Source of the DNA: Treponema sp.
GTDB lineage: Bacteria > Spirochaetota > Spirochaetia > Treponematales > Breznakiellaceae
Assembly (NCBI GenBank): GCA_031255285.1
Contig: JAIRSU010000003.1
Coordinates: forward strand, 1 to 32,549
Reading direction: 5' to 3'
Length of the DNA: 32,549 nucleotides
The position numbers were made by a program, and so were the translations under genes. This document shows positions 7,978 to 16,245 of the stretch, piece after piece. Numbering within the stretch: position 1 is the stretch's first letter; the number at the start of each line of letters is the position of its first letter. The notes beneath the pieces were generated by a model that did no database searches, was not told the DNA's origin, and saw only the letters and a program-made list of their open reading frames with translations.

Positions 7978-8006
7978 CAGTCTTTTCAGACTGCTTTATG
8001 TAAAGC
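7978..8006 (-). other. Two adjacent small hairpins in the tRNA-Phe precursor leader
   Basis: CAGTCT (7978-7983) pairs with AGACTG (7988-7993), and GCTTTA (7993-7998) with TAAAGC (8001-8006), both perfectly with 2-4 nt loops. They lie between the promoter and the mature 5' end of tRNA-Phe and have no following U-run. They may guide or protect the precursor. Confidence 0.45.
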
Positions 8007-8025
8007 AACCACAACTATGGGAAAA

Positions 8026-8054
8026 ACTATATAATAATTCAAAAAAAATGTCAA
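8026..8054 (-). promoter_or_regulatory. tRNA-Phe promoter
   Basis: On the minus strand a consensus TTGACA (8054-8049), a 17-bp spacer and TATAGT (8031-8026) lie about 80 bp upstream of the tRNA. The initiation site would be near 8019, downstream of the topA stop codon. Confidence 0.8.
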
Positions 8055-8136
8055 GCAGGTCAAGAGAAAAAAGACTAAAAAGTTTATAAGAGGGTTTGAA
8101 GTGGTGTTATCGGGCATTCCATGCCTTGCTTTGCAA

Positions 8137-10095
8137 CTATTCCTTGGGCTTTGTGTATGTGAGATACTCACATTTGGGATAATTAGAACAGCCGTAGAAT
8201 TCGCGCCCCTTGCGCCGCGCTCTGCGCCGCACAAGGTTGCCGCCACATTTTGGGCATACGCCCACAGGAATAGGTTTAGTGTTGTGGCAGGCGGGGAAAC
8301 CTGAACAAGCGATGAAATAGCCGAATCTGCCCAACTTCTTTACCAGCGGCTTACCGCACTTCTCGCAAGACTCGCCCGTTGGTTCATCAAATACACCCTT
8401 GCACGATTCAAGCGTCTTGGCAACTTCGTCGACTCTCTCTTTAAACGGAAACCAGAATTCCCGAAGCATATCGGACCATCGCAGTTTATCCTCTTCAACC
8501 GTGTCAAGCTTACTCTCCATGTCCGCCGTGAAGTCCGTGTTTACCACATTGAAGAAATACTCCACCAACATATCATTAATGAGCCGCCCTAGTACGGTTG
8601 GCGTGAGTTGCTTATTGGAGCGCGTCACATAGTAACGGTCGAGTAGGACAGAAATGATTGGCGCATAGGTTGAGGGTCTGCCTATGCCCTTTTCCTCAAG
8701 AGTCTTAACAATTGAAGCATCTGTGTAGCGGGATGGACCTTGCGTCCAATGCTGTTCTTTATGAAAGCCAACAAACGTTACCGCGTCTTCAGCCTTCAGA
8801 TGTGGATAAGTCGTGTTCTTCCCTTCAGATGAAGCAAGGAGTTTCAACACTTTTAAGAAACCTTTTTGGATAACTGTAGTGCCAGACACCCGAAAGAGCG
8901 CGTCTCCTGCCTGAATATCTATGCTTACAGTCTTTGTCTTGGCGTTATTCATCTGGCTCGAAACGAAACGTTCCCAAATGATTGAATAGAGCCGTAACTG
9001 GTCGCGGGTTAGGTAGTCTTTCATCTGTTCCGGCGTGTACTCTGTATAGGTCGGGCGAATGGCTTCGTGTGCGTCCTGCGCCTTGCTGCCCACCGCGTAT
9101 TCGATAGGGCGGGGCGGCGTATCCTCCGGATAATGCTTCCTGAGCCATGTATGCGTTTCGTCCAGCGCGGACTTGGCGATACGTACTGAGTCGGTTCTCA
9201 TGTAGGTGATAAACCCCACACGAGACGAGTCTACATTAACGCCTTCGTAGAGCATCTGCGCGACCTGCATAGTTTTCTTACTGGTGAAACCGAGTCTGTT
9301 TGCTGCGGTCTGTTGCAGTTGCGACGTAGTGAAGGGTGGCTTGGGTCTCACGGTCTTTTCGGTTTCGCAGATATTGGAAACTTTCCCCATAACGTCTTTG
9401 ATCGCGTCTATGACAGCCTGGACGTCTGTCTCCTTCTTAAAATCAGGCTTTTCACCTTTCCATTGGACTAGTTGTGCGGAAAACGAAGTTTTCCCAGACC
9501 TACAATCCGCGTTTAAGGACCAGTATTCCTGTGGAATGAAAGCTTGAACTTCTCTTTCCCGTTCGCAAATGAGGCGCAGAGCCACGGATTGCACTCTGCC
9601 GGCCGAGAGTCCGTTTTTCACCTTTTTCCAGAGAAGCGGGGAGAGATTATAACCCACGAGTCTATCAAGCACACGCCGGGCTTTCTGGGCGTTGATCTTC
9701 GCCTCGTCGATAATTCCCGGATTGGCAACCGCGGTTTTGATTGCCTGCGGAGTGATCTCGTTGAAACTGATACGTTGTATCTGCGCCTTGGTTTTAGGCG
9801 CAATGGCGTTAGCCAGATGCCAAGCTATAGCTTCACCCTCGCGGTCATTGTCACTTGCCAGCAGGACACGTTCCACTTTTTTCGCTTCGGACTGCAATTC
9901 CTTCAAGAGTTTCGCCTTACCCCGAACTGTAATATATTCAGGCATAAAGTCATGCTCTATATCTACAGCAATCCGCGATTTGGGCAAGTCAATGAGATGT
10001 CCCATCGACGCCCGGACCTTAAAATCGGGTCCAAGATATTTTTCAATGGTTTTTGCCTTTGCAGGCGATTCTACAATGATTAGTGTTTTTCCCAT
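8137..10095 (-). CDS. topA: DNA topoisomerase I
   Basis: Type IA topoisomerase that relaxes negative supercoils by single-strand passage. The TOPRIM domain shows VESPAKAKTIEKYLG at the N-terminus and the acidic DNDREGEAIAWHL. The catalytic tyrosine is Tyr298 in GFITYMRTDSVR. AGRVQSVALRL and the RPSTYAPI block are also typical. The C-terminus carries two four-cysteine zinc ribbons, CEKCGKPL...CSGFPAC and CPKCGGNL...CSNYPKC. Length is 652 aa, shorter than the E. coli enzyme, which has more C-terminal repeats. The start ATG at 10095 follows a purine-rich stretch (ATAGGGAAAAAAGA). It is divergent from the aminotransferase gene. Confidence 0.97.
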   Translation of the reverse strand: MGKTLIIVESPAKAKTIEKYLGPDFKVRASMGHLIDLPKSRIAVDIEHDFMPEYITVRGKAKLLKELQSEAKKVERVLLASDNDREGEAIAWHLANAIAPKTKAQIQRISFNEITPQAIKTAVANPGIIDEAKINAQKARRVLDRLVGYNLSPLLWKKVKNGLSAGRVQSVALRLICEREREVQAFIPQEYWSLNADCRSGKTSFSAQLVQWKGEKPDFKKETDVQAVIDAIKDVMGKVSNICETEKTVRPKPPFTTSQLQQTAANRLGFTSKKTMQVAQMLYEGVNVDSSRVGFITYMRTDSVRIAKSALDETHTWLRKHYPEDTPPRPIEYAVGSKAQDAHEAIRPTYTEYTPEQMKDYLTRDQLRLYSIIWERFVSSQMNNAKTKTVSIDIQAGDALFRVSGTTVIQKGFLKVLKLLASSEGKNTTYPHLKAEDAVTFVGFHKEQHWTQGPSRYTDASIVKTLEEKGIGRPSTYAPIISVLLDRYYVTRSNKQLTPTVLGRLINDMLVEYFFNVVNTDFTADMESKLDTVEEDKLRWSDMLREFWFPFKERVDEVAKTLESCKGVFDEPTGESCEKCGKPLVKKLGRFGYFIACSGFPACHNTKPIPVGVCPKCGGNLVRRRARRKGREFYGCSNYPKCEYLTYTKPKE

Positions 10096-10143
10096 TCTTT
10101 TTTCCCTATCTCTTTTTTCCTATATTTAACAAGTTCGGGAAAA

Positions 10144-10172
10144 AGTATGTCTCTTTTTGAAGGTTTTGTCAA
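10144..10172 (-). promoter_or_regulatory. Candidate topA promoter
   Basis: On the minus strand TTGACA (10172-10167), a 17-bp spacer and CATACT (10149-10144) would start transcription about 40 nt before the topA ATG. Confidence 0.55.
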
Positions 10173-10237
10173 TGGACAAGGTCAAAAATATTCGTGAAAT
10201 AAGAAATGAAGAGATTTCATTTTTATGTGTGTGTACA

Positions 10238-10266
10238 TTGACACAATATTGCAATATCGCTATCTT
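10238..10266 (+). promoter_or_regulatory. Aminotransferase promoter with a spacer palindrome
   Basis: TTGACA (10238-10243), a 17-bp spacer and TATCTT (10261-10266) end six nt before ATG 10273, so the expected transcription start is the A of the start codon. The spacer holds a 12-bp perfect palindrome, ATATTGCAATAT (10246-10257), a good candidate repressor site. Confidence 0.65.
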
Positions 10267-10272
10267 ATTGAC

Positions 10273-11571
10273 ATGAATGTTTTAGCTGAAGAACTCAACA
10301 ACACGCTGGAAGGCACGATAGCAGGGCGGATGCTCTCGAAAGTAGGACGGAGAATATATTTCCCCAAAGGTATTATCGCGCAATCCACGGAAGCAAAAAA
10401 GGCGGCGTTCAAAGCAAACGCTACCATCGGTATGGCCTTTAGTCATGGGTCACCCTTACTTATGTCGGTTATCAAAGACGCTATGCCTGTATTTAAACCG
10501 TCTGAAATAGTCGCATACGCGCCTACCGCAGGCGTAGAAGAGGCACGTCTTGCATGGAAAGACCTTTTATCCCAAAAAAACCCTTCCATAACAGAGCATA
10601 TATCGCTCCCTGTGGTCGTGTCGGGACTCACAGCCGGTATCTCACTTACCGCCACGCTTTTCCTTGACGAAGAACAGACGATACTAGCCAGTGCACCTTG
10701 CTGGGACAACTACGAGCTTATCTTTCAAGAGAGATACGGCGCGTTTTTGAAAGAGATTCCGTTCTTTAACGGAAGCGATACAGGTCTTGATATAGATTCC
10801 ATTGAGAAGGACATCCTAAAGCAAGCGGAAACCGGCGTCGTCCGCATCATCTTGAATTTCCCCAACAACCCTTCAGGCTATTCCCCCACTATTGAAGAAG
10901 CGGAAAAACTCATTGGGCTGTTCAAGGATGTCGCGGACAGGGGCGCCGATGTGCTTGTCATTTGCGATGATGCGTATTTTGGACTTTTTTATGAAGACCA
11001 TATCATACAAGAGTCGCTGTTTTGTCAGTTATCGACTCTACATGAAAGGATCCTCGTGGTAAAAATCGACGGTCCCACAAAAGAAGATTATGCATGGGGT
11101 TTGAGAATGGGTTTCATGACTTTTGGGTCAAAAGGACTAACCGCGGTTCATTACGATGCTTTGGTGAAAAAACTTATGGGCGCTATACGCTCAACAGTTT
11201 CCTGTGCAAACACACCTGCTCAATACCTTATGCTAAAGACGATGAACGACCCGCGTACGCCTGCGGAAAAAGACGAGTACTTCAATATTTTGAGAAACCG
11301 TTATCTCGCCGTGAAAAAAATTGTATCCATTCACGCTGAAGACAGAAACTTGCGTGCGCTGCCTTTCAATTCGGGTTATTTTATGAGTTTTCATTGTGTG
11401 GGCGTCAAAGCCGAAGCCTTACGCCGACGCTTGCTTGCAAGAGGTGTAGGCGTCGTCGCCCTAGGCGACGCCTATCTACGGATAGCTTTCTCCAGCATTG
11501 AAGAAGAAGACATCCCTTCCATATACCAGTTGATATACGAGGAAGCGGCCGCTTTAGGAGATTATTTATAA
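10273..11571 (+). CDS. Fold-type I PLP-dependent aminotransferase (class I/II)
   Basis: Cytoplasmic PLP enzyme of 432 aa in the aspartate aminotransferase superfamily. Recognisable parts are the cofactor region around VVSGLTAGISLTATLFL, LNFPNNPSGYSPT with the NPSG block, VICDDAYFGLFY with the PLP-binding Asp, and the Lys in PTKEDYAWGLRMGF matching the SKxxxxxGxRxG site. The C-terminus has ALGDAYLRIAFSSI, resembling the substrate-binding Arg region. The substrate is not evident; I cannot distinguish amino-acid transamination from a lyase-type activity. The start at 10273 is preferred over an upstream ATG at 10225, because the promoter lies between them and the added residues are not conserved. 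There is no Shine-Dalgarno, so a leaderless message is likely. Confidence 0.85.
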   Translation: MNVLAEELNNTLEGTIAGRMLSKVGRRIYFPKGIIAQSTEAKKAAFKANATIGMAFSHGSPLLMSVIKDAMPVFKPSEIVAYAPTAGVEEARLAWKDLLSQKNPSITEHISLPVVVSGLTAGISLTATLFLDEEQTILASAPCWDNYELIFQERYGAFLKEIPFFNGSDTGLDIDSIEKDILKQAETGVVRIILNFPNNPSGYSPTIEEAEKLIGLFKDVADRGADVLVICDDAYFGLFYEDHIIQESLFCQLSTLHERILVVKIDGPTKEDYAWGLRMGFMTFGSKGLTAVHYDALVKKLMGAIRSTVSCANTPAQYLMLKTMNDPRTPAEKDEYFNILRNRYLAVKKIVSIHAEDRNLRALPFNSGYFMSFHCVGVKAEALRRRLLARGVGVVALGDAYLRIAFSSIEEEDIPSIYQLIYEEAAALGDYL

Positions 11572-11634
11572 GAAGCAAGGATGGCATAGATTCTCCGCAA
11601 ATCAAGACGAGCCTCTAGTTAAAAAACAGGCATT

Positions 11635-11673
11635 TTTTCCAAGACTCGCGGAGGTTACACGGGTCTTGGAAAA
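11635..11673. repeat. Inverted repeat between convergent genes
   Basis: TTTTCCAAGAC (11635-11645) and GTCTTGGAAAA (11663-11673) form an 11-bp perfect stem with a 17-nt loop. T bases are on the left and A bases on the right, so neither direction gives the U-tail of a classical terminator. Confidence 0.6.
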
Positions 11674-11690
11674 GCTTTCACATGAGTTTA

Positions 11691-11722
11691 AATGAGAGTC
11701 TCTCGCTCTCATTCTTTCTTGT
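11691..11722 (+). terminator. Candidate terminator of the aminotransferase gene
   Basis: AATGAGAG (11691-11698) and CTCTCATT (11706-11713) form an 8-bp stem followed by CTTTCTTGTT. It overlaps the last codons of the convergent radical SAM gene. Confidence 0.5.
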
Positions 11723-12530
11723 TATCGTCGTGGAAAAAGTACATCTTATATGGGAGATTTCCCATTGTCTGCATAAATTTGTGAATTCCTCGTTCTTGTA
11801 TATGCCAATACCTGTAGAAAGCCTGTTTTGAATAGTATATGGATGCGAATTTTTGAGACATATTGGGGAAATGCTCTTTGATAAGGGCGAATACCTCTGA
11901 TTTGAAAGAACCGCGCAAATTCAAATTCTCAAACCCGACATAAGCGACATGTTCTTTAATGGCTTTGACGATGGTCTGATAATCAGAGAAAAAGGGAATA
12001 ACCGGGGAAATGAAGGCGAATACCGTAATACCCGCCGAATGGAGAATACGCATGGCTTTTATCCGTTCCGAGGGAGGCGGAGCGTAGGGTTCAATGAGAC
12101 GGGCAATTTCATCGCTTGCTGACAGAGAAAATCCTACAGTTACATTTTTTATCTTCGATAAGATATCAATATCACGTAAAATCATAGGCGATTTGGTGAG
12201 TACTTCTATGTGAGCGAGGCTGTCTGTCAAATACTGTAGGATGGAACGAGTTTTCTCAAATTGCTTTTCAAAGTGATTATAAGGGTCGGTCGCGGAGCCT
12301 ATCAAGATATTTTTATCTTGGAATTTGTCGGATGGGAAGGTATAATTTTCTTTCACATCAAGAAAACTACACCACTTTTCGCCTTTGTGTCCGCTGAAAC
12401 GCGCCATATATTCCGCATAGCAGTACGCACATCCATGCGTACAGCCTATATAGGGATTTATCGTGTAATCAGCTTTCTTCAGTTTTGTTATTGTAATGAT
12501 GCTTCGTGCATTCACGTGGTTTATGTTCAT
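11709..12530 (-). CDS. Radical SAM protein, SplB-like (COG1533 type)
   Basis: 273-aa cytoplasmic radical SAM protein. The segment NPYIGCTHGCAYCYAEYM supplies the CX3CX2C cluster ligands near the N-terminus. ILIGSATDPYNHFEKQF, EVLTKSPMILRDIDIL and TVGFSLSA are typical of the group related to spore photoproduct lyase. Most members of this group are not DNA repair enzymes and have no known substrate, so no reaction is assigned. The start ATG 12530 has AAGGAG about 9 nt upstream. It stands alone, convergent with the aminotransferase gene, and has 660 bp of apparently non-coding DNA behind it. Confidence 0.85.
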   Translation of the reverse strand: MNINHVNARSIITITKLKKADYTINPYIGCTHGCAYCYAEYMARFSGHKGEKWCSFLDVKENYTFPSDKFQDKNILIGSATDPYNHFEKQFEKTRSILQYLTDSLAHIEVLTKSPMILRDIDILSKIKNVTVGFSLSASDEIARLIEPYAPPPSERIKAMRILHSAGITVFAFISPVIPFFSDYQTIVKAIKEHVAYVGFENLNLRGSFKSEVFALIKEHFPNMSQKFASIYYSKQAFYRYWHIQERGIHKFMQTMGNLPYKMYFFHDDNKKE

Positions 12531-13190
12531 CTAATAATTCTCCTTATGGACATGGCATAATTACGCGCCGCGTTTGATTAATACTGTGAGAGGGACGAAG
12601 GCTCTACGCTGACTGATGTGTTGATGCGTTATTGAGAAGTTTAGGGGGAAACGACTTTTCCTCAAGCTCCTAAAACATAAAGCGTCGACGGGAAAGTAAA
12701 AAATGCGGCAAGTCCTGACGGAATAGAAACTAACTACCTAGGTCAGAGTCGGAAAACAAGCTTTCTGAAGCGCATACCTTGTATTATTAAACGATGACAT
12801 GGAACTTATCAGATGCGGGAAACGCTTAGTTCGTCCCAAAAATTCTTGCTTTACTGTTGCAAATAAATATCACCCTAACCGTATTTGTCCGAGGTATATC
12901 TCCCAGAAACATATTCCGCAGAAACGACAGAAATCGTCTTTAATAGTCCATTTCTATAGAATATGACATTTTAGAACAAATTGCAAGAGGGTTGAATGAT
13001 ATTGTATCGGCAATCCACTATTCTTTTTCTATCTGACTATCTTCAGTATGTAAGCCTATTACTTCGGGGGTCGAATACAGGTAAGGAGCACCATGCCGAA
13101 AACGCGACACCGATTGGAAGGTAGCAGGAGAGACCTGTAGGCTTCGTCTGCCTGTAGACGTTTTACCTTTATATGAAGTATACTCAAAGA
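12531..13190. other. Long gene-free region upstream of hisG
   Basis: No coding frame in these 660 bases has a credible start, ribosome binding site or family signature. The ribosome binding site of the radical SAM gene is at the left end and the hisG promoter at the right end. The part near 13114-13160 contains CCTGTAG twice and a small hairpin, GTCTGCCTGTAGAC. I checked for tmRNA, RNase P RNA, SRP RNA and tRNA motifs and found no convincing match. It may hold an unrecognised small RNA or gene remnants. Confidence 0.45.
13155..13184 (+). promoter_or_regulatory. hisG promoter placing the start site at the GTG codon
   Basis: TAGACG (13155-13160), an 18-bp spacer and TATACT (13179-13184) end six nt before GTG 13191. 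The same spacing occurs at other genes in this window. It supports GTG 13191 over ATG 13173 as the hisG start. Confidence 0.5.
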
Positions 13191-14048
13191 GTGGAAAAAT
13201 TACGGATATTGATACCAAAGGGTAGGATATTTGATAATATCGCCCTTCTTTTTAGTTCCGCTGGCTTCCCTATAAACCTTGCGGATAGGACGTATAGACC
13301 GACTATCAAAGCTGATTGGCTGGATGCAAAAATAATGAAGCCTCAGAATGTGGGCTCGCTTCTGGAACTTGGGCGGCACGATGCGGGCTTTACTGGGCTC
13401 GATTGGCTTGAAGAGAGCGGCGCAGATGTGGAAAAGGTGATGGATTTGGGATTCGACAAGGTTCGCATTGTGTCCGCAGTCCCTAAAGATTTTGATACGA
13501 GCGACTTGAAGGAAAGAAGACTTACCGTGGCGACCGAATATGTGAACATCGCAGACAAATGGCTGTCTGCCCAAAACTATAATTACCATATCCTTCGTAC
13601 TTACGGGGCGACTGAAGTGTTCCCTCCAGATGACGCAGATATGATTATAGATAATACCTCGTCTGGACAAACGCTGAAAGACAATGGTTTGAAGATAACA
13701 GGGACGCTCCTTGAGTCATCTACCTATTTCGTAGCGTCTAAAGCCGCACTCGCTAATCCAGAAAAACGCGGGCGTATTCAGGAACTCGCTATGCTCTTTC
13801 AAGCCGTTCTCGATGCACGAGACAAAGTTATGTTCGAGATGAATGTAACCGAGTCCCTCTTTGATGAGTTAGTTGCAGCGCTCCCTTGTATGCGAAGTCC
13901 CACTGTTTCACCGCTCTACGGTGAGAAGGGCGGGTTTGCAGTTAGAGTTGCGGTTAAAAGGGACGAAGCGCCAGAACTCATCCCAATACTAAAGAAACTC
14001 GGTGCAACAGATATAGTGGAATACGACCTGAGAAAGGTCGTCCCTTGA
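13191..14048 (+). CDS. hisG: ATP phosphoribosyltransferase, long form
   Basis: First enzyme of histidine biosynthesis, joining ATP and PRPP to phosphoribosyl-ATP. The N-terminus RILIPKGRIFDN, GRHDAGFTGLDWL, RIVSAVPKDF and DMIIDNTSSGQTL (PRPP-binding loop region) fit the catalytic domains. The last 75 residues (ATDIVEYDLRKVVP at the end) form the ACT-like regulatory domain of the long form, which is self-sufficient and feedback-inhibited by histidine without HisZ. Length is 285 aa from GTG 13191; an in-frame ATG at 13173 would add six residues but would place the -10 element inside the gene. No other his gene is next to it. Confidence 0.93.
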   Translation: MEKLRILIPKGRIFDNIALLFSSAGFPINLADRTYRPTIKADWLDAKIMKPQNVGSLLELGRHDAGFTGLDWLEESGADVEKVMDLGFDKVRIVSAVPKDFDTSDLKERRLTVATEYVNIADKWLSAQNYNYHILRTYGATEVFPPDDADMIIDNTSSGQTLKDNGLKITGTLLESSTYFVASKAALANPEKRGRIQELAMLFQAVLDARDKVMFEMNVTESLFDELVAALPCMRSPTVSPLYGEKGGFAVRVAVKRDEAPELIPILKKLGATDIVEYDLRKVVP

Positions 14049-14331
14049 CAGGGGAGTCATTGTGTAAGCGAGCCTGCGCTAATAAATACTGTCCAACAGT
14101 CTTCAGCAGGGAGGAGGGCGCTTTTCAAAACACCTATAGGATGGGTGAAGTACTTCTTATCGCGCCTCCTACGCAGAATCCTGCATCTATTCAGATGGAA
14201 CAAACAGTAAAGTTTCGGACAACAACCATTGTGAAGTACTAGAACAGACGAGGTCTACAGGCCTCCCGCTATCCCCAAATATGAACACCGCCCCAACCTC
14301 TGGCTGTGGAGTTACGGGGGAAAAGGAAAAT
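14049..14331. other. Gap between hisG and the Nudix gene
   Basis: No gene is supported. It contains a 10-bp palindrome GAAGTACTTC near 14147, and GTGAAGTACT occurs both there and near 14230. A purine-rich AGGAGGGCGC (about 14110) faces a partly complementary GCGCCTCCT (about 14160). A promoter or leader for the Nudix-aspS-thiI set is likely here but was not pinned down. Confidence 0.35.
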
Positions 14332-14898
14332 ATGGAAAATCAGTTGAAATGGGAAGAAGAGTCGCGGCGAGACGTCTTTCAATGTCGCGTGTTTTCAATA
14401 CACGAAAGCGTGTGTCGGTCTCCGAACAACACAGATACAGGCGTCTTTGTGGCTATCGATTCTGCGGATTGGGCGATTATTCTGCCTGTCCTAGAAACGG
14501 AACGGGGTAAGGCTTTCGTCATGGTAAGGCAATGGCGGCATGGGGCGCGGGACTTGAGCCTCGAATTTCCCGGCGGGGTCTTTGAAACAGGCGAACCGCC
14601 TCTATCAGCGGCTCTGCGTGAGATGGAAGAGGAAACTGCGTACACGGCAGGGAAAATCACTAGTCTGGGGAAGATGAGCCCGAATCCAGCCATCATGTCT
14701 AACTATACACACTTCTTCTTGGCGGAAGAGCTGGAGAAACTACCTGCACAACGCCTCGATAAAGACGAATATGTTGATGTGGAAATAGTACCGATTAACG
14801 AAGCGCTGGACAATATGGGCAAGCCTCCCTATATACATGCACTCATGGGAACCGCCGTTGCGCTTTTTACGCAAAAGATGCGGAAAGAATGCCCTTGA
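14332..14898 (+). CDS. Nudix hydrolase, ADP-ribose pyrophosphatase type
   Basis: 188-aa cytoplasmic Nudix hydrolase, most like enzymes that cleave ADP-ribose or other nucleoside diphosphate sugars. The Nudix box is GVFETGEPPLSAALREMEEE followed by TAY. It matches GX5EX7REUXEEXGU except that the final Gly is Ala. The upstream VRQWRHGARDLSLEFPGG block is typical of the ADP-ribose group. The start ATG 14332 is chosen because AAAAGGA lies just before it; the frame is open upstream to 14281. It precedes aspS by 44 bp and is probably co-transcribed with it. Confidence 0.88.
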   Translation: MENQLKWEEESRRDVFQCRVFSIHESVCRSPNNTDTGVFVAIDSADWAIILPVLETERGKAFVMVRQWRHGARDLSLEFPGGVFETGEPPLSAALREMEEETAYTAGKITSLGKMSPNPAIMSNYTHFFLAEELEKLPAQRLDKDEYVDVEIVPINEALDNMGKPPYIHALMGTAVALFTQKMRKECP

Positions 14899-14942
14899 AA
14901 AGGGACGAAAAAACACTGTAGAATAAGAAAGGAGACGATAAA

Positions 14943-16241
14943 ATGCGTGTTTTAGCAAAGGATATAGCGCGAGCCGCCCGGGAAAACCCGGAGGAAGATG
15001 TGGAGGTTTTCGGATGGGTACATCGTATTCGGGATATGGGCGGCGTTACATTCGTCGTCGTACGAGATAGATCGGGCATCGTTCAGCTCGTGTTGGGAAA
15101 TAAGCCGAATATAACGTTGGAATCGGTTGTTTCAGCTAGAGGGAAACCAGCGCTTAACGAAAAGGCGCCGAGCGGTGCTGAATTGCGCGTTGTGAAACTG
15201 ACCTGCCTGTCGCGCGCGGAACAAGATATACCTTACCGGGTGAACGGCGATATAAACAAAATTGGTGTTGAAGCTATTCTGGATAATCGTATCTTGTCGA
15301 TACGCAATCCTAAAATACAAGCGATTTTCCACATTCAGTCAACTATTATCCAGGCGTTTGCCGCATACCTACGTTCTCAAGATTTCACTGAGATTAAAAC
15401 CAGTAAGCTCGTTGGAAGCGGTACAGAGGGCGGTACGGAACTGTTCGCGGTTGATTACTTTGACCGTAAGGTCTATCTCGCTCAGTCTCCTCAGTTCTAT
15501 AAAGAGGTAATGGTGGCAAGCGGCATGGAACGGGTTTTCGAGATTGCGCCTGCATACCGCGCCGAAAAACACGACACCCCGCGGCATTTGAATGAATATG
15601 TATCCATGGACGTGGAAATGGGCTTCATCGAGTCGGAAAAGGATTTGATAGAGCTTGAGAAAGGGCTCTTGGCGTACATCTTCGAACAAGTCGCGCTCAA
15701 GAACGATGCGGAGCTCAAGCTGTGGAACGCGGCCGTCCCAAGTGCAGACATGGTAGCGCAATCGCCTACCATAGGTTATGAAGCCGCAGTGAAGCTCGCA
15801 AGCGCCGAGTCCGCAAAGGCCGGCGGTGCACGTATTTTCGACATAACGCCTGAAGCGGAACGTTATTTGTGCGAATGGTCCAAATGTAAATATGGTTCAG
15901 ACCTTGTATTCGTCAACGAATTCCCTCGTCGCTATCGTCCTTTTTACACATATCCGCTGGATGCAAGCAGAACCATGAGTTTTGACGCACTTTTCCGCGG
16001 CTTAGAAATCACTACTGGCGGCAGGCGGCAGCATGATTACCAAGCTTTTCTAAACGTACTGCCGAAATTCGGACTGAAGGCGGAGAACTTCGATAACTAC
16101 CTTTCCTTGCTCAAATATGGCTGTCCGCCTCATGGCGGGTTCGCCGTGGGCTGTGAACGCTTGACCGCTCGTATCCTCGGAGTCTCTAATGTGAAAGAAG
16201 CGAGTCTCTTCCCCAGAGATAGAAAACGGGTTGAACCGTAG
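14943..16241 (+). CDS. aspS: Archaeal-type aspartyl-tRNA synthetase, probably non-discriminating
   Basis: Class II synthetase charging tRNA with aspartate. At 432 aa it has the compact archaeal/eukaryal architecture: an N-terminal OB-fold (VFGWVHRIRDMGG) and a catalytic core with GTEGGTELFAVDYF, YLAQSPQFYKE, APAYRAEKHDTPRHLNEY (motif 2) and FAVGCERLTARI (motif 3). It lacks the GAD insert of bacterial AspRS. In the anticodon-binding OB-fold it has His27 and Pro76 where archaeal tRNA-Asp-specific enzymes carry Trp and Lys. Those two residues are known specificity determinants, so this enzyme probably also makes Asp-tRNA-Asn for GatCAB amidation. The start has AAAGGAG 7 nt upstream. thiI follows after 4 nt. 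Confidence 0.93.
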   Translation: MRVLAKDIARAARENPEEDVEVFGWVHRIRDMGGVTFVVVRDRSGIVQLVLGNKPNITLESVVSARGKPALNEKAPSGAELRVVKLTCLSRAEQDIPYRVNGDINKIGVEAILDNRILSIRNPKIQAIFHIQSTIIQAFAAYLRSQDFTEIKTSKLVGSGTEGGTELFAVDYFDRKVYLAQSPQFYKEVMVASGMERVFEIAPAYRAEKHDTPRHLNEYVSMDVEMGFIESEKDLIELEKGLLAYIFEQVALKNDAELKLWNAAVPSADMVAQSPTIGYEAAVKLASAESAKAGGARIFDITPEAERYLCEWSKCKYGSDLVFVNEFPRRYRPFYTYPLDASRTMSFDALFRGLEITTGGRRQHDYQAFLNVLPKFGLKAENFDNYLSLLKYGCPPHGGFAVGCERLTARILGVSNVKEASLFPRDRKRVEP

Positions 16242-16245
16242 AAAT

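Noticed and set aside
13116-13127. GGAAGGTAGCAG, similar to the conserved tip of bacterial SRP RNA
   Set aside because: The 5' half of the SRP helix 8 (GGTCAGG-type) and the long base-paired flanks are missing, so the match is probably chance.
13018-13218. 66-aa minus-strand frame upstream of hisG
   Set aside because: It overlaps the hisG promoter and start, lacks a ribosome binding site and resembles no family.
14045-14242. 65-aa plus-strand frame overlapping the hisG stop
   Set aside because: No Shine-Dalgarno and a composition unlike the neighbours; no recognisable domain.
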